The notes under the pieces: generated by a model | Database searches by the model: none | What the model was told of the DNA's origin: nothing | The model's input: only the letters and a program-made list of their open reading frames with translations | Assembly (NCBI RefSeq): GCF_016650695.1 | Contig: NZ_JAEKFH010000005.1 | Location: forward strand, 682,001-746,000 | From: Pseudomonas sp. TH41 | GTDB taxonomy: Bacteria; Pseudomonadota; Gammaproteobacteria; Pseudomonadales; Pseudomonadaceae | Direction of reading: 5' to 3' | Length of the DNA: 64,000 nucleotides | Shown: positions 16,281-28,407 of the stretch, piece after piece | How the letters are laid out: each line of letters starts with the position of its first letter | Numbering within the stretch: the stretch's first letter is position 1 | Program-made: the position numbers and the translations under genes

Positions 16281-18517
16281 GACTGTGCCTCTTGAGCAAC
16301 GCGAATACCGACCTGCGCGCACAGCGCGAGGAAGTTGGGGAACGACGTCGCGACGTTGGCGCAATCATGGATGCGGATCGGTGCAGTGGCGCGCAGCGAA
16401 GCAACGCTGAATGCCATGGCAATCCGGTGGTCGCCGTGACCATGCACTTCGCCGCCGCCGATCAGGCCGCCATCGATAATGATGCCGTCCGGGGTTGGTT
16501 CACATTTGACGCCCAGCGCGAGCAAGCCATCGGCCATGACCTGGATGCGGTCCGACTCCTTGACTCGCAACTCTTCGGCACCACGCAGAATGGTGCGCCC
16601 TTCGGCACACGCCGCTGCCACGAACAGCACCGGGAATTCGTCGATAGCCAGCGGAACCAACTCTTCCGGAATCTCGATACCTTTGAGTTTAGCTGCGCGT
16701 ACGCGCAAATCAGCAACCGGCTCGCCGCCGACTTCACGCTGGTTTTCCAGGGTGATATCAGCGCCCATCAGACGCAGAATATCGATCACGCCGGTACGGG
16801 TCGGGTTGATGCCGACGTGCTCGAGCACCAGCTCCGAACCTTCGGCAATCGACGCGGCCACCAGGAAAAATGCCGACGACGAGATGTCACCCGGCACTTC
16901 AATGTGGGTGGCGGTCAGCTTGTGGCCGGACTCGACCGAAGCCGTAGCACCGTTGACGGTCACCGGGTAGCCGAAGCCACGCAGCATGCGCTCGGTGTGA
17001 TCGCGAGTCGGCGCGGGCTCGGTGACGGTCGTCTTGCCTTCAGCGTACAGACCCGCCAGCAGCAGGCAGGATTTAACCTGGGCGCTGGCCATCGGCATGG
17101 TGTAGGTCAGGCCTTTGAGTTTGTTGCCGCCACGAATGGTCATCGGTGGACGACCTTCCGCCGCAGTCTCGATCACCGCACCCATTTCACGCAGCGGATT
17201 GGCCACGCGATTCATCGGACGCTTGGACAGCGAAGCGTCGCCGGTCAGGGTGCTGTCGAAGTCCTGCGCAGCCAACAGGCCAGACAGCAGACGCATCGAC
17301 GTGCCGGAGTTGCCCAGATAGATCGGGCCCGGCGCAGGTTTCAGGCCATGCAGGCCGACACCGTAAATGGTCACGCGACCGTGGTGCGGACCTTCGATCA
17401 CCACCCCCATGTCGCGGAAAGCTTGCAGGGTCGCCAGGGCATCTTCGCCCTCAAGGAAACCTTCCACCTCGGTGACACCCTCGGCCAGGGAGCCGAGCAT
17501 GATCGAACGGTGGGAAATCGATTTATCGCCCGGTACACGAATCCGCCCAGTCAGGCGGCCACCAGGTTGTGCCAGGAAAATCAGGTCGTTGGAGTTCATA
17601 GCGTCCACATAGGCCCGGCGGGCCAGGATTTTACTGAAATGCTCGCGGGCAACCCGGGCGCGAGTGAATACGCCCAACAATTGGTGCCCATCCCCTGCAT
17701 CGACCGCGTCGCGCAAGGCGTCGAGGTCGCTGCGAAATGTATCGAGTGTGCGCAGGACAGCTTCGCGGTTGGCGAGGAAGATGTCGTGCCACATGACCGG
17801 GTCGCTCCCGGCGATTCTTGTGAAATCGCGGAAACCGCCCGCAGCGTAACGGAAGATCTCAAGATTTTCATTGCGCTTGGCCAACGAATCGACCAAACCG
17901 AACGCCAGCAAATGCGGCAAATGGCTGGTCGCCGCCAGCACTTCGTCGTGACGCTCCACCTGCATGTGCTCGACATCGGCGCCCAATTCGCGCCACAAGC
18001 GGTCGACCACTGCCAAGGCGGCCGGATCGGTTTGATCCAGCGGCGTCAGGATCACTTTATGACGACGGAACAGCTCGGCGTTGGAGGCTTCCACCCCGCT
18101 CTGCTCGGAACCGGCAATCGGGTGTCCGGGCACGAAACGCGACGGCATGCCGCCAAACGCTTCGGTTGCCGCACGCACCACATTGCCTTTGGCGCTGCCG
18201 ACGTCAGTAAGAATGGCCTGCCCCAGGTCCATGCTGGACAAGCGGCCGAGCATTTTTTCCATGGCAAGGATCGGTACGGCGAGCTGAATCACATCAGCCC
18301 CTTGGCAAGCAACGGCCAGGTCTTCTTCGCAGCGATCCACCACACCCAACTCAACCGCGAGCTTGCGCGACTGTGGATCGAGGTCAACCCCGACCACTTC
18401 GCGGCACAGGCCACTTTCACGCAAGCCTTTGGCAAACGAACCGCCGATCAACCCAAGACCGACCACCACGAGGCGCCCGACCATAGGTTCCGCAGAAGGT
18501 GCAGTAACATCAACCAC
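16277..18517 (-). CDS. tyrA-aroA: Fused prephenate/arogenate dehydrogenase - EPSP synthase (TyrA-AroA)
   Basis: One 746-residue ORF joins two aromatic-pathway enzymes. Residues 14-305 are a TyrA-type dehydrogenase with Rossmann motif VVGLGLIGGSFAKG and catalytic-region text VPGHPIAGSEQSGVEAS. From about residue 307 (MNSNDLIFLAQPGGR) it is 3-phosphoshikimate 1-carboxyvinyltransferase, with VPGDKSISHRS, LGNSGTSMRLLSGLLA and the late RVKESDRIQVMADGL. The fusion is typical of Pseudomonas. It overlaps the hisC 3' end by 8 bp. A second possible start is the ATG at 18484 (MVGRLVVVG), with only a short N-terminal difference. Confidence 0.95.
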   Translation of the reverse strand: MVDVTAPSAEPMVGRLVVVGLGLIGGSFAKGLRESGLCREVVGVDLDPQSRKLAVELGVVDRCEEDLAVACQGADVIQLAVPILAMEKMLGRLSSMDLGQAILTDVGSAKGNVVRAATEAFGGMPSRFVPGHPIAGSEQSGVEASNAELFRRHKVILTPLDQTDPAALAVVDRLWRELGADVEHMQVERHDEVLAATSHLPHLLAFGLVDSLAKRNENLEIFRYAAGGFRDFTRIAGSDPVMWHDIFLANREAVLRTLDTFRSDLDALRDAVDAGDGHQLLGVFTRARVAREHFSKILARRAYVDAMNSNDLIFLAQPGGRLTGRIRVPGDKSISHRSIMLGSLAEGVTEVEGFLEGEDALATLQAFRDMGVVIEGPHHGRVTIYGVGLHGLKPAPGPIYLGNSGTSMRLLSGLLAAQDFDSTLTGDASLSKRPMNRVANPLREMGAVIETAAEGRPPMTIRGGNKLKGLTYTMPMASAQVKSCLLLAGLYAEGKTTVTEPAPTRDHTERMLRGFGYPVTVNGATASVESGHKLTATHIEVPGDISSSAFFLVAASIAEGSELVLEHVGINPTRTGVIDILRLMGADITLENQREVGGEPVADLRVRAAKLKGIEIPEELVPLAIDEFPVLFVAAACAEGRTILRGAEELRVKESDRIQVMADGLLALGVKCEPTPDGIIIDGGLIGGGEVHGHGDHRIAMAFSVASLRATAPIRIHDCANVATSFPNFLALCAQVGIRVAQEAQS

Positions 18518-19622
18518 GAGCCAGAACCTTGGTCAGCGCCTCAAGGAAGCGGCTGTTTTCAGCCGGCAAACCGATGGTGACGCGCAGGTGGTTCGGCATG
18601 CCGTAGTTGGCCACCGGACGCACGATCACGCCTTCGCGCAGCAAGCCCTGGAAGATCGGAGCCGCAACGCGCCCCACATCCACACAGATGAAGTTGCCCT
18701 TGGACGGAATCCAGCTCAACCCCAGTTCGCGAAAACCCGCTTCCAGTTGCTGCATGCCGGATTCGTTCAGGCGACGGCTTTCAGCCAGGTACTCGGCGTC
18801 TTGCAATGCCGCGCACGCGGCCGCCAGGGCCAGGCTGTTAACGTTGAACGGCTGACGCACACGGTTCAGCACATCCGCGACCACGGCAGTGGACAAGCCA
18901 TAACCGACCCGCAACGCCGCCAGCCCGTAAGCCTTGGAGAAGGTTCGCGAGACGAGCAGGTTCGGGTACGCCGCCAGGAAATCCAGACCATCGGGCAGGT
19001 CACTGCCTTCGGCGTACTCGATGTACGCTTCGTCCAGCACCACCAGCACGTGCTCTGGTACGTCCTGCAGGAACTCATCCAGCGCCTCGGCGCCGAACCA
19101 GGTTCCGGTCGGGTTGTTCGGGTTGGCGATGAACACCACACGCGTATCGGCATCGATCGCGGCCAACATGGCCGGCAGGTCATGGCCCCAGTCTTTGGCC
19201 GGGATCACTTTGGCCTGGGCGCCAACGGCCTGGGTCGCGATCGGGTAGACCGCGAACGCGTGCTCGCTGAACACGGCGTTCAGACCTGGCGCCAGATAGG
19301 CGCGCGCGACCAGCTCCAGAATGTCGTTGGAACCGTTGCCCAACGTCACCTGATTCAGTTCGACACGGCACTGTTCGGCCAGCAAGGTTTTCAGCGCGAA
19401 ACCGTTGCCGTCTGGATAACGGGTCAATTCGGCCAACGCTTCATGAATGGCCGCCAACGCCTTGGGGCTCGCGCCCAACGGGTTTTCGTTGCTCGCCAGT
19501 TTGACGATGCTGGCCGGATCAATGTTCAGCTCGCGAGCCAGTTCGTCCACGGGTTTGCCCGGAACGTAAGGCGAAAGTTGTTGCACGCCCGGCTGTGCCA
19601 GAGCGAGGAAGTTGCCACTCAT
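18510..19622 (-). CDS. hisC: Histidinol-phosphate aminotransferase (HisC2-type)
   Basis: The 370-residue fold-type I PLP enzyme has VKLASNENPLGASPKALAAI near the N-terminus, VVFIANPNNPTGTWFG, LDEAYIEYA, and the PLP lysine in VSRTFSKAYGLAALRVGY. It uses histidinol phosphate. In this aromatic supraoperon the homologue may also act as an aromatic aminotransferase, an inference from position between pheA and tyrA. It starts 12 bp after the pheA stop. Confidence 0.92.
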   Translation of the reverse strand: MSGNFLALAQPGVQQLSPYVPGKPVDELARELNIDPASIVKLASNENPLGASPKALAAIHEALAELTRYPDGNGFALKTLLAEQCRVELNQVTLGNGSNDILELVARAYLAPGLNAVFSEHAFAVYPIATQAVGAQAKVIPAKDWGHDLPAMLAAIDADTRVVFIANPNNPTGTWFGAEALDEFLQDVPEHVLVVLDEAYIEYAEGSDLPDGLDFLAAYPNLLVSRTFSKAYGLAALRVGYGLSTAVVADVLNRVRQPFNVNSLALAAACAALQDAEYLAESRRLNESGMQQLEAGFRELGLSWIPSKGNFICVDVGRVAAPIFQGLLREGVIVRPVANYGMPNHLRVTIGLPAENSRFLEALTKVLARG

Positions 19623-19634
19623 TTGCTACCGCCC

Positions 19635-20729
19635 TTAGAGAACTGCTTTCGGGTAGGAGCCCAGCACTTTGAGTGCTACCGCTTCCTGACTGATCTTTTC
19701 CAACACACCTTTGACCAATGGGTCGCGGTGATGACCGACGAAATCGATGAAGAACACGTAGGTCCATTTGCCGCTGCGTGAAGGACGCGTCTCGATTCGC
19801 GTCAGATCGATACCGTTGTCGTGGAACGGCACCAGCAACTCATGCAGCGCGCCGGGCTTGTTGCTCATCGATACGATGATCGACGTCTTATCATCGCCGG
19901 TCGGCGGCACTTCCTGGCTGCCGATCATCAGGAATCGCGTGGAGTTATCCGGGCGATCCTCGATTTTCTCGGCCAGACGGGTCAGCCCGTACAAACCTGC
20001 CGCCATGTCGCCGGCAATCGCCGCCGAGTTCCACTCACCCTTGACCCGTTTCGCCGCTTCGGCGTTACTGGAAACCGCCACGCGCTCGACATTCGGGTAA
20101 TGGGCGTCCAGCCACTTGCGGCACTGAGCCAGGGACTGGGCGTGGGAATAGATGCGACTGATGCTGTCGGTCTTGGTGTTTTCGCCCACCAACAAGTGGT
20201 GGTGAATCCGCAACTCGACTTCACCACAGATGACCATGTCGTGTTCGAGGAAGCTGTCGAGGGTGTGGTTGACCGCGCCTTCGGTAGAGTTTTCCACCGG
20301 GACCACGCCAAAGTTCACCGCACCGGCGGCCACTTCACGGAACACTTCATCGATCGCCGCCATTGGCTTGCTGATCACGGCGTGGCCGAAGTGTTTCATG
20401 GCCGCCGCTTGGGTGAAGGTGCCTTCAGGGCCGAGGTAAGCCACTTTCAGCGGTTGCTCGAGGGCCAGGCACGACGACATGATTTCGCGGAACAACCGCG
20501 CCATTTCCTCGTTGCCCAGCGGCCCCTGGTTTCGCTCCATCACGCGCTTGAGCACCTGAGCTTCACGCTCAGGACGATAGAACACCGGCACTTCGCCTTC
20601 GGCCAGCGAGGCCATCTTTACTCGCGCAACTTCCTGGGCGCAGCGTGCGCGCTCACTGATCAGCTCCAGGACTTTTTCGTCCAGGGCATCAATGCGCAGG
20701 CGCAGTGCCTTGAGTTCTTGCTCAGACAT
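19635..20729 (-). CDS. pheA: Bifunctional chorismate mutase/prephenate dehydratase
   Basis: The 364-residue P-protein has an N-terminal AroQ chorismate mutase (about 1-90; LKALRLRIDALDEKVLELIS), a prephenate dehydratase domain (about 95-270; YLGPEGTFTQAAA, VVPVENSTEGAVNHTLDSF), and a C-terminal ACT domain (about 280-360; NKPGALHELLVPFHDNGIDL, TRIETRPSR) that normally senses phenylalanine. The ATG shares one base with the serC stop (TAATG), so translation is coupled. Confidence 0.96.
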   Translation of the reverse strand: MSEQELKALRLRIDALDEKVLELISERARCAQEVARVKMASLAEGEVPVFYRPEREAQVLKRVMERNQGPLGNEEMARLFREIMSSCLALEQPLKVAYLGPEGTFTQAAAMKHFGHAVISKPMAAIDEVFREVAAGAVNFGVVPVENSTEGAVNHTLDSFLEHDMVICGEVELRIHHHLLVGENTKTDSISRIYSHAQSLAQCRKWLDAHYPNVERVAVSSNAEAAKRVKGEWNSAAIAGDMAAGLYGLTRLAEKIEDRPDNSTRFLMIGSQEVPPTGDDKTSIIVSMSNKPGALHELLVPFHDNGIDLTRIETRPSRSGKWTYVFFIDFVGHHRDPLVKGVLEKISQEAVALKVLGSYPKAVL

Positions 20730-21814
20730 TAGCCGTGTTCCTTCTCGAACTCTGCCATGTACGAAATCAGTGCGTTGACCGCAACGATGTCGACGGCGTT
20801 ATAGATGGAGGCGCGCATGCCGCCCACGGAACGGTGACCCTTGAGATTCAACAGGCCACGCTCGTCGGCACCGGCCAGGAATGGCTTGTCCAGACGATCG
20901 TCCGCCAGGCGGAACGGCACGTTCATCCACGAGCGATCCGACTTGTTGATCGGGTTGCTGTAGAGGCCACTGGCGTCGATGAAGTCATACAGCGTGCGCT
21001 GTTTCACGTCATTGAGTTTGCCGATGGCTGCAACACCACCCTGCTCTTTCAGCCACTCGAATACCAGACCCGACAGGTACCAGGCCAGGGTTGGCGGTGT
21101 GTTGTACATCGAGCCGTTATCGGCCGCGACCTTGTAGTTGAGCATGGTCGGGCACAGCGAACGGGCCTTGCCCAACAAATCTTCGCGAACGATGTTCACA
21201 ACGATGCCGCTCGGGCCGATGTTTTTCTGGGCACCGGCGTAGATCATGCCGAAACGCGAAACATCGATAGGGCGCGACAGGATGTCCGAAGACATGTCGG
21301 CGACCAGCGGAACGTCACCGGTTTCCGGAATCCACTGGAATTCCAGGCCGCCAATGGTTTCGTTCGGCGCGTAGTGGACGTAGGCCGCGTCTTTTGACAG
21401 CTTCCATTCGTTCTGGCCGGGAATAGCGAAATAATCATAAGGCTTGGCGGTACCGGCCACATTGACGTGACCGTAGCGCGAAGCTTCTTCGATGGCTTTC
21501 TGCGACCAGATACCGGTGTCGATATAGTCGGCAGTGCCGCTTTCCGGCAACAGGTTCAGAGGAATCTGAGCAAATTGCTGGCTGGCGCCACCTTGCAGAA
21601 ACAGCACTTTATAGTTCGAAGGGATATTCAGCAGATCACGCAGATCCTGCTCGGCCTTGGTGGCAATGGACACGAACTCATCACTGCGATGGCTCATTTC
21701 CATGACCGAGAGGCCCTTGCCGTGCCAATCAAGGAGTTCACCCTGGGCGCGCTGCAGGACAGCTTCGGGAAGTGCCGCAGGACCGGCACAGAAGTTATAG
21801 GCTCTCTTGCTCAC
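20729..21814 (-). CDS. serC: Phosphoserine aminotransferase
   Basis: The 361-residue class V aminotransferase starts (M)SKRAYNFCAGPAALPEAVLQ, with the PLP lysine in YAGAQKNIGPSG and the C-terminal MRASIYNAVD. It makes 3-phosphoserine for serine synthesis and the related step of pyridoxal phosphate synthesis. The GTG at 21814 gives the family length; the ATG at 21856 would add 14 non-family residues. It is the first gene of the serC-pheA-hisC-tyrA/aroA-cmk-rpsA supraoperon, separated from gyrA by a REP doublet and a hairpin. Confidence 0.95.
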   Translation of the reverse strand: MSKRAYNFCAGPAALPEAVLQRAQGELLDWHGKGLSVMEMSHRSDEFVSIATKAEQDLRDLLNIPSNYKVLFLQGGASQQFAQIPLNLLPESGTADYIDTGIWSQKAIEEASRYGHVNVAGTAKPYDYFAIPGQNEWKLSKDAAYVHYAPNETIGGLEFQWIPETGDVPLVADMSSDILSRPIDVSRFGMIYAGAQKNIGPSGIVVNIVREDLLGKARSLCPTMLNYKVAADNGSMYNTPPTLAWYLSGLVFEWLKEQGGVAAIGKLNDVKQRTLYDFIDASGLYSNPINKSDRSWMNVPFRLADDRLDKPFLAGADERGLLNLKGHRSVGGMRASIYNAVDIVAVNALISYMAEFEKEHG

Positions 21815-21860
21815 ATCCAATCTCGCTCTGATTTGGTGGTATCTGCATTCAATCAATCAC

Positions 21861-21960
21861 TGTAGGAGCGAGCTCGCTCGCGATGTACTTGAGGGCGCCG
21901 CGTTTAATCAGAAAACCCGCGTCATCGTTAACATCCTTCGCGAGCAAGCTCGCTCCTACA
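21861..21960. repeat. REP doublet (REPIN), GAGC class, between gyrA and serC
   Basis: Two inverted copies, TGTAGGAGCGAGCTCGCTCG at the left and the mirrored copy ending GCTCCTACA at the right, enclose a spacer with GCGCCGCGTTTA and ATCGTTAAC. The spacer recurs in the doublets at 31301-31400 and 38635-38734. It is non-autonomous and presumably mobilised by a RAYT transposase elsewhere. Confidence 0.9.
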
Positions 21961-21994
21961 GGGGTGTCGATATTTTCAACAGGGACAAACAACA

Positions 21995-22020
21995 AGGGGG
22001 CGAATTTTCATCCGCCCCCT
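21995..22020 (-). terminator. GC-rich hairpin after gyrA
   Basis: AGGGGGCG and CGCCCCCT arms enclose a 10-base loop, starting 11 bp after the gyrA stop. The following minus-strand bases are TGTTGTTTG, a weak U-tract, so it may be a terminator or only an mRNA-end stabiliser. Confidence 0.6.
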
Positions 22021-22030
22021 GCTTGCCCGC

Positions 22031-24691
<2,661 letters not shown>

Positions 24692-25018
24692 GAGAAGCCT
24701 GATTCCTTTTTCTGGTGAAACTTCGTCACATCCATATGGGACGAACGAAGCTCGCCGCTGCAGGCTGAGTGCCATGCACCGACTTACGACAAATCAACGA
24801 GTTATGCCATGGATCTGCGCAGTAAAGGCAGCCACATCGGGCTACCTTGGAAACCGCCGGATGTTATCACAAGAGCCGCCACGCACCTATCCCCCTGATG
24901 CGCATGGAGCATAGTTAGTTGACCGGTGACAGGCTGATAGGGGACGAGAGAGGCTTAGAGCCTTTTTTAGCGAAGAATTTCGGGGTGGATGGGGGTTGTT
25001 GGGTGGCTGTGAGGGCCT

Positions 25019-25101
25019 CTTCGCGAGCAAGCCCGCTCCCACAGTTGACCGAGTTCTTCAGTTAGACACGGTCGAGTGTGGGAGCGGGCTTGCTCGCGAA
25101 G
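25019..25101. repeat. REP doublet, GGGC class
   Basis: Inverted copies CTTCGCGAGCAAGCCCGCTC and GGAGCGGGCTTGCTCGCGAA enclose a short spacer between gyrA and the mtnA 3' end. It has the GCGGGC core instead of GCGAGC, and a different spacer from the 100-bp doublets. Confidence 0.88.
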
Positions 25102-25126
25102 GCGATTTATCAGGCGCAACAGATCA

Positions 25127-26203
25127 TCAATGCAAACGCTTACGGCACATCAACTGCGTCATTTTCGCCGTATCCGGCCGCTCGACAATCCCTTTTTCGG
25201 TGACGATCGCGTCAATCAAGTCAGCCGGGGTCACATCGAACACCGGGTTGAACGCATCAACATCCGCCCCGACCCGCTTGCCGCCCACTTCCAGCAACTC
25301 GCGACCATCACGCTCTTCAATGGGAATGTCATCGCCGCTGGCCAGGTTCATGTCGATGGTCGAACTGGGCGCCACCACCATGAAACGCACGCCGTGGTGC
25401 ATGGCGTTCACCGCCAGTTGATAGGTACCGATCTTGTTGGCCACGTCGCCATTGGCGGTGATCCGGTCGGCGCCGACGATCACCCAGGTAATGCCTTTGG
25501 TTTTCATGATATGGGCAGCGGCGGAGTCGGCATTGAGGGTGACGGGAATGCCTTCGTTGGCCAACTCCCACGCCGTCAATCGAGAACCCTGAAGCCATGG
25601 ACGGGTTTCGTCGGCGTAGACACGCTCGACCATCCCTTCAATGAACGCCCCGCGAATAACACCCAGCGCCGTTCCGAAGCCGCCGGTGGCCAGGGCGCCG
25701 GTGTTGCAGTGGGTCAGGATGGCCTGCGCGTTGCCCTGATGCTTGCGGATCAGGTCCACACCCAATTGGGCCATAGTCAGGTTGGCTTCGCGATCACTTT
25801 CATGAATGGCGATGGCCTCCGCCTCAAGCGCCGCCAGAGGGTCTGCGTCTTCCTTGAGACGATCCAGGCGGTCACGCATGCGACTCAAGGCCCAGAACAG
25901 ATTCACCGCTGTAGGACGGGAATCGGCCAGTAACGCGTAATCCTCTTCCCACGCTGCCTGCCAGTCACCGCCTTCGGCAATTCGGGCCCGGGCTGACAGC
26001 ACCATGGCGTACGCCGCACTGATACCAATGGCCGGCGCGCCACGCACCACCATCGAACGAATGGCCTCGGCCACGCCAGCGGCGCTGGTGTAGGCGATCC
26101 ACGTTTCCTCGAACGGCAAAATACGCTGATCCAGCAGGTACAGGGCGCCATCACGCCAATCGATGGCCTTCACTTTCTCCGCAGCCAACAGTCGATCGCG
26201 CAT
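25127..26203 (-). CDS. mtnA: S-methyl-5-thioribose-1-phosphate isomerase
   Basis: With the start MRDRLLAAEKVKAIDWRDGA the protein has 358 residues. Family motifs are VVRGAPAIGISAAYAM, the catalytic-cysteine loop ILTHCNTGALATGGFGTALG, and the catalytic aspartate in VGADRITANGDVANKIGTYQ. It isomerises methylthioribose-1-phosphate to the ribulose form in methionine salvage. Upstream in-frame ATGs at 26206, 26221 and 26281 exist; 26203 matches the family. It is divergent from mtaD, which begins the same pathway, across about 108 bp. Confidence 0.93.
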   Translation of the reverse strand: MRDRLLAAEKVKAIDWRDGALYLLDQRILPFEETWIAYTSAAGVAEAIRSMVVRGAPAIGISAAYAMVLSARARIAEGGDWQAAWEEDYALLADSRPTAVNLFWALSRMRDRLDRLKEDADPLAALEAEAIAIHESDREANLTMAQLGVDLIRKHQGNAQAILTHCNTGALATGGFGTALGVIRGAFIEGMVERVYADETRPWLQGSRLTAWELANEGIPVTLNADSAAAHIMKTKGITWVIVGADRITANGDVANKIGTYQLAVNAMHHGVRFMVVAPSSTIDMNLASGDDIPIEERDGRELLEVGGKRVGADVDAFNPVFDVTPADLIDAIVTEKGIVERPDTAKMTQLMCRKRLH

Positions 26204-26311
26204 CATCCACCCCGCACTCATGAACAAAAGCCGCCGATTATAGCGATCCCCCCGCGAAGACGCTCGGGTATACTTCGCCATCCTTTACAAAAGCACTGGA
26301 ACCGACCCTCG

Positions 26312-27646
26312 ATGCCGAACACTGCCGCTGCGCTCGACCTGTTATTGCTGCCGACCTGGCTGGTACCCGTCGAACCCGCTGGCGTTGTCCTCAAGGAACA
26401 TGCGCTGGGCATCCGCGACGGGCGCATCGTATTCATCGGCCCACGTTCCGCCGCGCTGAAGCTTAATGTAACCGAAGTTCGTGAACTGCCGGACGTGCTG
26501 CTCAGCCCGGGCCTGATCAATGCCCACGGCCATGCCGCGATGACACTGTTCCGCGGTCTTGCCGACGACCTGCCCCTGATGACCTGGCTGGAAAACCATA
26601 TCTGGCCGGCCGAAGCCAAATGGGTCGACGAGGCCTTTGTACGCGACGGCACCGATCTGGCGATCGCCGAACAGATCAAAGGTGGCATCACCTGCTTCTC
26701 AGACATGTATTTCTTCCCGAAGGTTGCCAGCGAGCGCGTCCATAACAGCGGTATTCGCGCCCAAATCGCCATTCCGATCCTTGATTTCCCGATCCCGGGC
26801 GCCAGTACGGCGGACGACGCCATTCGTCAGGGCGTCGAATTATTCAACGATCTCAAGCATCACGAACGCATCAAAGTCAGCTTCGGCCCCCACGCCCCCT
26901 ACACCGTGGGCAACGAAAACCTGGAAAAAATCCGGGTGATTACCGAAGAGCTGGATGCTTCGATTCACATGCACGTCCACGAGACCGCCTTCGAAGTGCA
27001 GCAGTCGATCGAGCAGCACGGCGAACGCCCGTTGGCACGACTCGGTCGCCTGGGCCTGCTGGGGCCGCGCTTCCAGGCTGTTCACATGACCCAGATCAGC
27101 GATGAAGACCTGGTGTTGCTGGTAGAAAGCAACACCAGCGTGATTCATTGCCCGGAGTCGAACCTGAAGCTGGCCAGCGGTTTCTGCCCGGTCGAGCGTT
27201 TGTGGCAGGCCGGCGTCAATGTGGCCGTCGGCACCGATGGTGCGGCCAGCAACAATGACCTGGACCTGCTCGGCGAAACCCGCACCGCCGCGCTACTGGC
27301 CAAAGCCGTTGCCGGCTCGGCCACCGCGCTCGACGCCCATCGGGCGCTGCGCATGGCCACGCTCAACGGCGCCCGCGCGCTGGGGATCGAGGCTGAAGTC
27401 GGCTCACTGGAAGTGGGCAAAGCCGCGGACATCGTGGCGTTCGATCTCTCGGGATTGGCCCAGCAACCGGTCTATGACCCGGTTTCGCAGCTTATATATG
27501 CCACCGGCCGGGACTGCGTGAAACACCTTTGGGTCGCCGGCAAACAATTGCTCGACGACCGCCGCCTGACTGGCCTGGACGAAGCACAGCTGTGCGCCAC
27601 CGCCAAGGCCTGGGGCCAGCGCATCAGCGGCCATACCGAATCGTAA
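26312..27646 (+). CDS. mtaD: 5-methylthioadenosine (S-adenosylhomocysteine) deaminase
   Basis: The 444-residue amidohydrolase (TRZ/ATZ group) has the metal-binding HxH in LSPGLINAHGHAAMTLFRGL, a second His in VSFGPHAPYTVG, HMHVHETAFEVQ, and the catalytic Asp in AVGTDGAASNNDLDLLGE. In Pseudomonas the MTA route goes by deamination to methylthioinosine, phosphorolysis, and MtnA, which fits the divergent mtnA neighbour. TATACT at 26269-26274 is a plausible -10 box. No strong ribosome site precedes the ATG. Confidence 0.9.
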   Translation: MPNTAAALDLLLLPTWLVPVEPAGVVLKEHALGIRDGRIVFIGPRSAALKLNVTEVRELPDVLLSPGLINAHGHAAMTLFRGLADDLPLMTWLENHIWPAEAKWVDEAFVRDGTDLAIAEQIKGGITCFSDMYFFPKVASERVHNSGIRAQIAIPILDFPIPGASTADDAIRQGVELFNDLKHHERIKVSFGPHAPYTVGNENLEKIRVITEELDASIHMHVHETAFEVQQSIEQHGERPLARLGRLGLLGPRFQAVHMTQISDEDLVLLVESNTSVIHCPESNLKLASGFCPVERLWQAGVNVAVGTDGAASNNDLDLLGETRTAALLAKAVAGSATALDAHRALRMATLNGARALGIEAEVGSLEVGKAADIVAFDLSGLAQQPVYDPVSQLIYATGRDCVKHLWVAGKQLLDDRRLTGLDEAQLCATAKAWGQRISGHTES

Positions 27647-27704
27647 GCCCCCCCGGACTCATCACCGGGGCGACAGGATTTTTCAAGTTTTAGAGGACTT
27701 AACC

Positions 27705-28403
27705 ATGAGCAACGTCGACTACGCCGAAATCGCCAAATTCGAAGCCCTGGCCCATCGCTGGTGGGACCGTGAAAGCGAATTCAAACCGCTGCACGACATC
27801 AACCCGCTGCGGGTCAACTGGATTGACGAACGCGTCAATCTGGCCGGCAAAAAAGTCCTCGACGTCGGTTGCGGTGGCGGCATCCTCAGCGAAGCCATGG
27901 CCCAACGCGGCGCGACCGTCATGGGCATCGACATGGGCGAGGCGCCGCTGGCGGTCGCTCAACTGCATCAGCTGGAATCGGGCGTGAGCGTCGAGTACCG
28001 GCAGATCACCGCCGAAGCCCTGGCAGAAGAAATGCCCGAGCAGTTCGACGTCGTCACCTGCCTGGAAATGCTTGAGCACGTGCCAGACCCATCGTCGGTG
28101 ATCCGCGCCTGCTTCCGCATGGTCAAGCCCGGCGGCCAGGTGTTCTTCTCCACGATCAACCGCAACCCGAAGGCGTACCTGTTCGCCATCGTCGGCGCCG
28201 AATACATCATGAAGCTGCTGCCGCGCGGCACCCACGACTTCAAGAAATTCATCCGCCCTTCCGAGCTGGGTGCCTGGAGCCGCATGGCTGGCCTGACCGT
28301 CAAGGACATCATTGGCCTGACGTACAACCCGCTGACCAAGCATTACAAACTGGCGTCCGACGTGGACGTCAACTACATGATCCAGACCCTGCGCGAGGAG
28401 TAA
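27705..28403 (+). CDS. ubiG: Ubiquinone biosynthesis O-methyltransferase
   Basis: The 232-residue SAM-dependent class I methyltransferase contains motif I VLDVGCGGGILSEAMAQRGA, plus FDVVTCLEMLEHVPDPSSVI and VFFSTINRNPKAYLFAIVGA, a UbiG-specific stretch. It performs both O-methylations of ubiquinone synthesis. Ribosome site AGAGGA precedes the ATG. The stop lies 4 bp before mupP, so the two are cotranscribed. Confidence 0.96.
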   Translation: MSNVDYAEIAKFEALAHRWWDRESEFKPLHDINPLRVNWIDERVNLAGKKVLDVGCGGGILSEAMAQRGATVMGIDMGEAPLAVAQLHQLESGVSVEYRQITAEALAEEMPEQFDVVTCLEMLEHVPDPSSVIRACFRMVKPGGQVFFSTINRNPKAYLFAIVGAEYIMKLLPRGTHDFKKFIRPSELGAWSRMAGLTVKDIIGLTYNPLTKHYKLASDVDVNYMIQTLREE

Positions 28404-28407
28404 GCCG